From Actinomycetes bacterium (lineage in GTDB: Bacteria; Actinomycetota; Acidimicrobiia; Acidimicrobiales; Microtrichaceae), in NCBI GenBank assembly GCA_023423475.1, contig JAFAFN010000365.1:1-9467 (forward strand): a stretch of DNA of 9,467 bases, read 5' to 3'. The translations under genes and the position numbers were made by a program. The notes below the pieces were generated by a model. The model was given only the letters and a program-made list of their open reading frames with translations, did not search any database and was not told the DNA's origin. Within the stretch, counting starts at the first letter, position 1. Each line of letters begins with the position of its first letter. Of the stretch, positions 5,995-9,467 are shown one piece after another.

Positions 5995-6549
5995 CTAGCT
6001 GGGTCCCGTCATCTTCTGGCCGGGGAACGGGATGATCGTCGCCATGTTCTCTTGAGCCCCGGGGCCCGACGAGCGGTCGGCGAGCAGCGCAGCAAGCGCG
6101 CAGTCCGGGAAGCGGTGGGTCGAGCGGAGTGGGCCGACGGGCGTGGACGCCATTCGCAACGACAGCGCGGTGAGGTCACCCTCGAAGAAGTGCTCACCGA
6201 GGAACGCGAACTCCGTCATCACGCCCACCACGCTGCGGTCGTTGGTCGGGGCGATGAGCACGTTGGCCATCTCGGCACGCTCGGCATCGATCGTCGCATG
6301 GTCGACGCCGTGGAGCACAAGGATCCGGGCGATCTCGTCGGGCACACGTTCGAGCAGCTTCCCAGCGGGTGCTAGCGGCATGAACACCGGAAGGAACGTC
6401 CGAGCGTTCACGGCCAGCGCGACCTGGGGCTTCCAGAAGAGCGCCGTCGCGAACCAGTCGCCGAGCACTCCGGTCGAGACGTCGCCGTCCTCGGCGACCG
6501 GTCCCTTGACCCGATCCCGGAGCTTCTTCGTTCCTCGCACCACGAGCAT
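5995..6549 (-). CDS. DUF6933 domain protein (184 aa)
   Basis: The product begins MLVVRGTKKLRDRVKGP and contains LGDWFATALFWKPQVALAVNARTFLPVFMPLAPAG (about 29-63) and NDRSVVGVMTEFAFLGE (about 103-119). I recognise this pattern as DUF6933, a single-domain family of unknown function. The frame is intact over 184 codons. The ATG at 6549-6547 is weakly supported by GAGCGG immediately upstream. The C-terminal QENMATIIPFPGQKM is less conserved. It has the same orientation as abiEi but is separated from it by 84 bp that include the abiE promoter, so it is not simply part of that operon. No membrane or signal sequence is seen. Whether it takes part in defence is unknown. Confidence 0.8.
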   Translation of the reverse strand: MLVVRGTKKLRDRVKGPVAEDGDVSTGVLGDWFATALFWKPQVALAVNARTFLPVFMPLAPAGKLLERVPDEIARILVLHGVDHATIDAERAEMANVLIAPTNDRSVVGVMTEFAFLGEHFFEGDLTALSLRMASTPVGPLRSTHRFPDCALAALLADRSSGPGAQENMATIIPFPGQKMTGPS

Positions 6550-6613
6550 CCGCTCAGTCTCGCGGGTGATCGGAGGTCCGGTAGAGGAGCCAAGACGGCC
6601 ACGGGTGCTGCCG

Positions 6614-6654
6614 TACAGTCAACAGGACGAGATCGCGGGTGAGGAACCAGGGGA
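6614..6654 (+). promoter_or_regulatory. Possible -10 and ribosome binding site of hsdM'
   Basis: TACAGT at 6614-6619 fits TAnnnT. GAGGAA at 6641-6646 lies 8 nt before the ATG at 6655 and would serve as the ribosome binding site. The region 17 bp upstream of the -10 (CAAGAC) is a poor -35, so promoter strength is uncertain. Confidence 0.3.
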
Positions 6655-7017
6655 ATGACGAAAGAGGCGCAACGCGCTGAGCTGCACAAGACGATCTGGC
6701 GAATCGCGAACGACCTCCGGGGCAGCGTCGACTGCTGGGACTTCAAGCAGTACGTGCTCGGGATGCTGTTCTACCGATTCATCTCGGAGAACCTCGCCGC
6801 CTACCTCAACGAACACGAGCGCAAGGCCGGCAACGCGACCTTCGACTACGCCGACCTCAGCGACAGTGAGGCCGAGTTCGGCCGGGCCGAGACCGTTCGG
6901 GAGAAGGGCTTCTACATTCTGCCGAGCGAGCTGTTCGTCAACGTTCGTCGCCGGGCGCACGATGACGAGAACCTGAACGAGACCCTCGAGGCGGTCTTCC
7001 GCCACATCGAAGGCTCC
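6655..7017 (+). pseudogene. hsdM: HsdM N-terminal fragment (type I restriction-modification methyltransferase)
   Basis: About 121 codons match the N-terminal helical domain (HsdM_N) of type I methyltransferase subunits: LHKTIWRIANDLRGSVDCWDFKQYVL (10-35), GMLFYRFISENLAAYLNE (36-53), and FVNVRRRAHDDENLNETLEAVFRHIEGS (94-121). Full-length HsdM is around 500 residues or more. The SAM-binding motif and the NPPF-type catalytic motif are missing, and no hsdS or hsdR is in the window. After Gly120-Ser121 the reading frame continues to 7299 only as the antisense of an integrase gene, so the 214-codon open frame is a chimera. The start is supported by GAGGAA upstream. It may still be translated, but methyltransferase activity is not possible. 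I infer a deletion or recombination that removed the rest of the operon. Confidence 0.85.
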
Positions 7018-7337
7018 ACCTCGGCCAGTCGCACGGACCCGAGCCTTGGCACCACCCAGTTGCGCATCGACTGCTCGTACGCTCGGAACGTCGTGTCGAC
7101 CACGTTCGACTCCATCGCGGCGAGCCACTCGGTCAGGTACTCGCCGAGCGTGGTGACACCCGGATCGACCCACGTGCCGGTGCGCATCCGCTCGAGCGCC
7201 TCGACGAGCGCGTCATCGGCCTCCTTCTTCGTCCGATGGCCGCCGACCCACTTCTGCTGCTTCTTCCCCGACGCATCCCGTCCCAGGTACAGGACGTAGG
7301 TCCACGTCGAGCCCCGCTTCATCACCGATCCGCGCAC
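7011..7337 (-). pseudogene. int: Tyrosine recombinase N-terminal fragment int2
   Basis: Starting at the GTG at 7337-7335, with GGAG 5 nt upstream, the product reads (M)RGSVMKRGSTWTYVLYLGRD, the DNA-arm-binding domain of actinobacterial tyrosine integrases. QQKWVGGHRTKKEADDALVEAL and the start of the core-binding domain (TTLGEYLTEWLAAMES...RAYEQSMRNWVVPRLGS) follow. Similarity ends at RLAEVEPS, where the sequence meets the hsdM fragment from the other strand within about 7008-7020. The rest of the core-binding domain and the whole catalytic domain are missing, so it cannot recombine DNA. Its start lies about 140 bp from att core B, matching the int1-core A spacing. The two integrases are clearly different in sequence. 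The fragment has no internal frameshift, so truncation may be fairly recent. Confidence 0.87.
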
Positions 7338-7409
7338 GGCGTCTCCGTTCGTCACGCCCGTGCGACCTAAGCGCGCATCGAGCTCGGAGCCACACGGCGG
7401 TGACAGTCG

Positions 7410-7431
7410 GCGGATTAGCAAGGGATTAGCA
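7410..7431 (+). repeat. Arm-type site pair (tandem GATTAGCA), right copy
   Basis: This 22-bp block is identical to 3853-3874 and in the same orientation. It holds GATTAGCA twice, separated by AGG. It sits between the int2' start and core B, 56 bp left of the 34-bp identical core. Together with the left copy it would flank a reconstituted core on both sides, supporting assignment as integrase arm-type sites of the int2 element. Confidence 0.55.
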
Positions 7432-7477
7432 AGCGCCGGATCCTGAGAGTTCCGAGGGCCGGAAACCCCTGGAATCT

Positions 7478-7525
7478 AGAGCCCGAGAGGAGAATCGAAC
7501 TCCTGACCTGCTGTTTACAAGTCGT
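7478..7525 (-). repeat. att core B: 3' half of tRNA-Thr(UGU), right end of element
   Basis: This is the second copy of the tRNA 3' half, with the identical 34-bp block at 7488-7521. The minus strand shows the CTTGTAA loop, the AGGAG/CTCCT T-stem, a CTCGGGC acceptor strand and discriminator T. The D-arm and 5' half are absent from 7526-7570, so this copy is not a functional tRNA either. The acceptor strands differ by one base (CTCGGGC here, GTCGGGC in copy A), suggesting different origins or drift. An intact tRNA-Thr is expected outside the window. Confidence 0.8.
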
Positions 7526-7583
7526 GGGTCGGGTGTCCACCCAGGTCCGTCGCGGCCCGCCCTGTCCGGGAATCTGCGCCGAC

Positions 7584-7652
7584 GTCTCACGTGATTCAAC
7601 CCCCGATCTCCATGCTCGTCCAGAGATTCGTGAGACAAACCGTGAGACGCGG
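7584..7652. repeat. GTGAGAC cluster outside core B
   Basis: Three copies of the heptamer occur in 69 bp: inverted GTCTCAC at 7584-7590, and direct copies at 7630-7636 and 7642-7648, 12 bp apart. The last is part of CCGTGAGACGCGG, which matches CCGTGAGACACGG at 3624-3636 beside int1 in 12 of 13 bases. They are candidate arm-type or regulatory sites of the other integrase (int1) lineage. The heptamer is short, so chance is not excluded. Confidence 0.4.
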
Positions 7653-7847
7653 CGCGCCAGCTGTGCCTACTCGTTCGGCGGCAGGACTCGGAGACGCCGA
7701 GCGAGCGTCTCTCCAGGCAAACCACGGCGTCGACCGACCAGGTCGGCCTCGACGACCGGAATCTCGGCGCCACTGTGTCTGGCCGACCAAGAACACTTCT
7801 TCGTGTCGCAGGCCCCCGGCTCACCGACGACTGGGCTGGCTAAGCCG

Positions 7848-7853
7848 TACCAT
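7848..7853 (+). promoter_or_regulatory. Candidate -10 element of apeA
   Basis: TACCAT matches TAnnnT and would start transcription near 7860, giving a leader of about 25 nt that contains the GGAGAGGA ribosome binding site at 7872-7879. No good -35 lies 16-18 bp upstream. Confidence 0.25.
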
Positions 7854-7885
7854 CTCGCTCGATCAAGAGTCGGAGAGGACTTGAG

Positions 7886-9391
7886 ATGGAATACAGGACG
7901 ATCTACGGGAGGTGGTGGCTTCCCGAATCCCCTGGCCACAAGGTGCCTGGCACGTTGACGCTCGATGCCGCTGGCCTCCGACTGAGCGTGCACGAGCAAC
8001 TCCGAACCTTTGACAGCGGCGTGGTCGTCTGGGGTGGGGGTGAGTGGACAGTTGAACCTGTCGTTCACGGGCTGGGCTCTGGGGGACAAGAGCTGACGGT
8101 GTTCGAAGCGGGCGCCGTGACTGGCCCCTTCGAGCAGAACGAGCAGGACTACTCGGTCCGGTGGGCTGCGTTAGGACGCTGGCTCGACGAGGACGACTTC
8201 ACTGCCGTCGAGTTCTCCTTCGACCACCTTACGAAGTGGACTGAGCCGCCCCGGATGACGCTTGAGGACGACGTCGGCGTCATCAAGGTCGACCCCAGCT
8301 CGTACCGCGTTGGAGACGCAACGATCGGTGCGGACGTACTCGAACTGCGGATCGGCTCGAGCGGAACGGCATCTGAGAGCGCTATCCACCTTGATCGAGC
8401 AGCAGCATTCACGCTGCGAATGGGGGCGCCAGCGACCTTCGGTGAGATCCTGAAGAGCCGCATCGGGCCCCTCCACGACCTTCTCACGCTCACACTCGGT
8501 CGACCCGTGCGCATCACATACGTCAAGGTCGAACGAGCCCAGAGAAGCGGTCGTGAGCGGATGGTCGACCTGATCTACGACGCCCAACAAGTCCCGCCAT
8601 CCACAGCTCCGACGCCAGCATCGCTGCGGAGCCATCCGACGATCGCGCTACTCCCCGACCTTCTGGCGGCCGGGACGTTCAGCGAGGTGTTCCGCAACTG
8701 GTACATCCTCCGGCGGCGGCAGGGCCAGGCTCTCGTCCAGCTCCTCGTGCCGCACTACGTGACGTTCCTCTTCGCCCAACACCGCTTCACGACTGCCTAC
8801 CAGGCGGCAGAGGCGTACTCCGGTGAACAGTTCGGGAGCCAGGAACTCGACGACGAGGACCACCACAAGCGAGTGCAGCTCGTCATGGACTCGCTCGACG
8901 CAGAACTAGACCGGGAAGAGTTCAAGTGGGCGAAGCGAGTCCTGAAGTCGAAGCTCTCGGGAACCAACTACAAGACCCAGCGTCAGCTCATCCGGGAACT
9001 CATCGCTGCCACAGGTCGGATGGGCCGCGACGTCATGTTGGCCGATCCGAAGTTCGACAGGACGGTCGCCAACAACCGCGGCGGTCTGTCGCATTCCGGA
9101 GGATCCGGCGAGCTCACCGGGCTACAGCTCCACTGGTACTCGGAGACACTTCGCTGGCTGGTGCGCGCCCGACTCATCGCTGACCTCGGCGTCCCGTTCG
9201 CCGAGGTGGAGAAGGCAGCCAGAACCGCCGGCTGGTTCAAGCGGGCCGTCCGGGAAGTCCGCGAGGCCGCGCAGCCCACCGAGAATCCCGAGAGGGTCGA
9301 GCCCCCCCTGTATCTGAACGAGGTAGCGCCGGTCTGGTGGGGGTATGTGAGACCGGACGCGCTGGGCGGCCCGGTGGAGCCTCCCAGGTGA
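7886..9391 (+). CDS. apeA: ApeA-like HEPN abortive-infection protein (501 aa)
   Basis: The ATG at 7886 follows GGAGAGGA at 6 nt. Residues 5-30 (TIYGRWWLPESPGHKVPGTL, LDAAGLRL) are the hallmark opening of the ApeA N-terminal beta-rich domain, which extends to about 290. The C-terminal helical part (about 300-460) is a HEPN domain with NNRGGLSH at 396-403, giving a complete R-x4-H motif (R398, H403), the usual HEPN RNase active site. ApeA proteins are known single-gene anti-phage systems, and the HEPN nuclease is thought to cut host or phage RNA after sensing infection. Acting in the cytoplasm is expected, as no signal or membrane segment is seen. Length fits the family and the frame is intact. 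It stands alone: no partner gene is visible upstream and only 76 bp remain downstream. Assignment is by motif recall. Confidence 0.85.
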   Translation: MEYRTIYGRWWLPESPGHKVPGTLTLDAAGLRLSVHEQLRTFDSGVVVWGGGEWTVEPVVHGLGSGGQELTVFEAGAVTGPFEQNEQDYSVRWAALGRWLDEDDFTAVEFSFDHLTKWTEPPRMTLEDDVGVIKVDPSSYRVGDATIGADVLELRIGSSGTASESAIHLDRAAAFTLRMGAPATFGEILKSRIGPLHDLLTLTLGRPVRITYVKVERAQRSGRERMVDLIYDAQQVPPSTAPTPASLRSHPTIALLPDLLAAGTFSEVFRNWYILRRRQGQALVQLLVPHYVTFLFAQHRFTTAYQAAEAYSGEQFGSQELDDEDHHKRVQLVMDSLDAELDREEFKWAKRVLKSKLSGTNYKTQRQLIRELIAATGRMGRDVMLADPKFDRTVANNRGGLSHSGGSGELTGLQLHWYSETLRWLVRARLIADLGVPFAEVEKAARTAGWFKRAVREVREAAQPTENPERVEPPLYLNEVAPVWWGYVRPDALGGPVEPPR

Positions 9392-9467
9392 TCTGAACAC
9401 GTGCAGCGGAAGCCGCCGATGGTGGGAGGACTTCGCGGTCGGACGTTCCTCGATGTCAGCCTTCCGT
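9392..9467. other. Right-edge sequence after apeA
   Basis: 76 bp follow the apeA stop. I see no hairpin terminator with a T-run, no tRNA-like repeat and no start codon with a convincing ribosome binding site. Confidence 0.4.

Larger units (their letters stand above)
3713..7525. mobile_element. Remnant integrative element carrying abiE, bounded by tRNA-Thr half repeats
   Basis: About 3.8 kb lie between two direct copies of a tRNA-Thr 3' half. Inside are, left to right, a tandem GATTAGCA motif, abiEii and abiEi, a DUF6933 gene, hsdM', an integrase fragment (int2') next to the right repeat, and a second identical GATTAGCA motif. Circularising the segment would bring int2', one GATTAGCA pair, a single core and the other GATTAGCA pair together, the normal attP layout of a tyrosine-integrase element. 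The integrase is truncated and hsdM is broken, so the element is now immobile and probably deleted internally near 7010-7020. Boundaries are inferred from repeats, not from an empty site. Confidence 0.6.
7526..7885. other. Gene-poor stretch between core B and apeA
   Basis: About 360 bp without a gene I can support. The left part carries the GTGAGAC cluster described separately. Frames on both strands are Arg/Pro/Ser-rich. One minus-strand reading (about 7668-7765, IPVVEADLVGRRRGLPGETLARRL) is somewhat protein-like and could be a gene remnant, but it has no start and I do not recognise it. The right end should contain the apeA promoter. Confidence 0.45.

Noticed and set aside
5950..6375. Plus-strand open frame opposite the DUF6933 gene
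   Set aside because: The minus strand encodes a recognised domain over the same interval; the plus frame has no recognisable sequence or ribosome binding site.
3927..6549. A new three-gene defence system (DUF6933-abiEi-abiEii)
   Set aside because: The abiE promoter separates DUF6933 from the pair, and AbiEi-AbiEii alone are a known two-gene system; the evidence for a joint function is only proximity.
6655..7299. 214-codon open frame as a full gene
   Set aside because: Only the first 121 codons are HsdM; the rest is the antisense of the int2 fragment, whose own frame is a better protein match.
1..9467. CRISPR array, rRNA or transposase
   Set aside because: No regularly spaced repeats, no rRNA-like sequence and no IS-type DDE motifs or terminal inverted repeats were seen.

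Overview
The window is GC-rich, uses GTG as well as ATG starts, and carries families common in Actinomycetota (DUF2510, a TfoX N-terminal-domain protein, DUF6933, actinobacterial-style tyrosine recombinases opening with a KRGSTW-type motif). I infer an actinomycete-phylum bacterium. The class cannot be fixed from this stretch, although Acidimicrobiia-like would fit.

The left end (1-1205) looks like ordinary chromosome: the N-terminus of a membrane protein running off the left edge, a small YbjQ/RcsF-like protein with a strong ribosome binding site, and an intact TfoX-type protein. From 1328 to 3565 the minus strand is a graveyard. A Fic gene lacks its N-terminal part and is frameshifted. A DUF2510 protein is frameshifted and cut short. 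A tyrosine recombinase (int1) has two frameshifts, an internal stop and no catalytic C-terminus. Each is recognisable only after joining frames.

From 3713 to 7525 lies a probable integrative-element remnant. It is bounded by two near-identical 48-bp direct repeats that correspond to the 3' half of a tRNA-Thr(UGU) gene, from the anticodon loop to the discriminator base. Just inside each end is the same 22-bp motif holding two tandem copies of GATTAGCA, which look like integrase arm-type sites. The element carries an apparently intact type IV toxin-antitoxin/abortive-infection pair, abiEi-abiEii, with a clear promoter-operator, and a DUF6933 gene. It also carries a type I methyltransferase N-terminus (hsdM') that runs head-on into the N-terminal half of a second recombinase (int2'). 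The element cannot move on its own.

Right of the second repeat is a gene-poor stretch with GTGAGAC motifs, which also occur beside int1. An intact ApeA-like HEPN anti-phage gene follows. Overall this is a phage-defence island assembled by repeated integration at a tRNA-Thr-type site: AbiE and ApeA survive while Fic, HsdM and both integrases have decayed. I see no clearly undescribed multi-gene system. The most unusual parts are the att architecture, the overlapping AbiEi operator/leaderless promoter and the long C-terminal extension of AbiEi.
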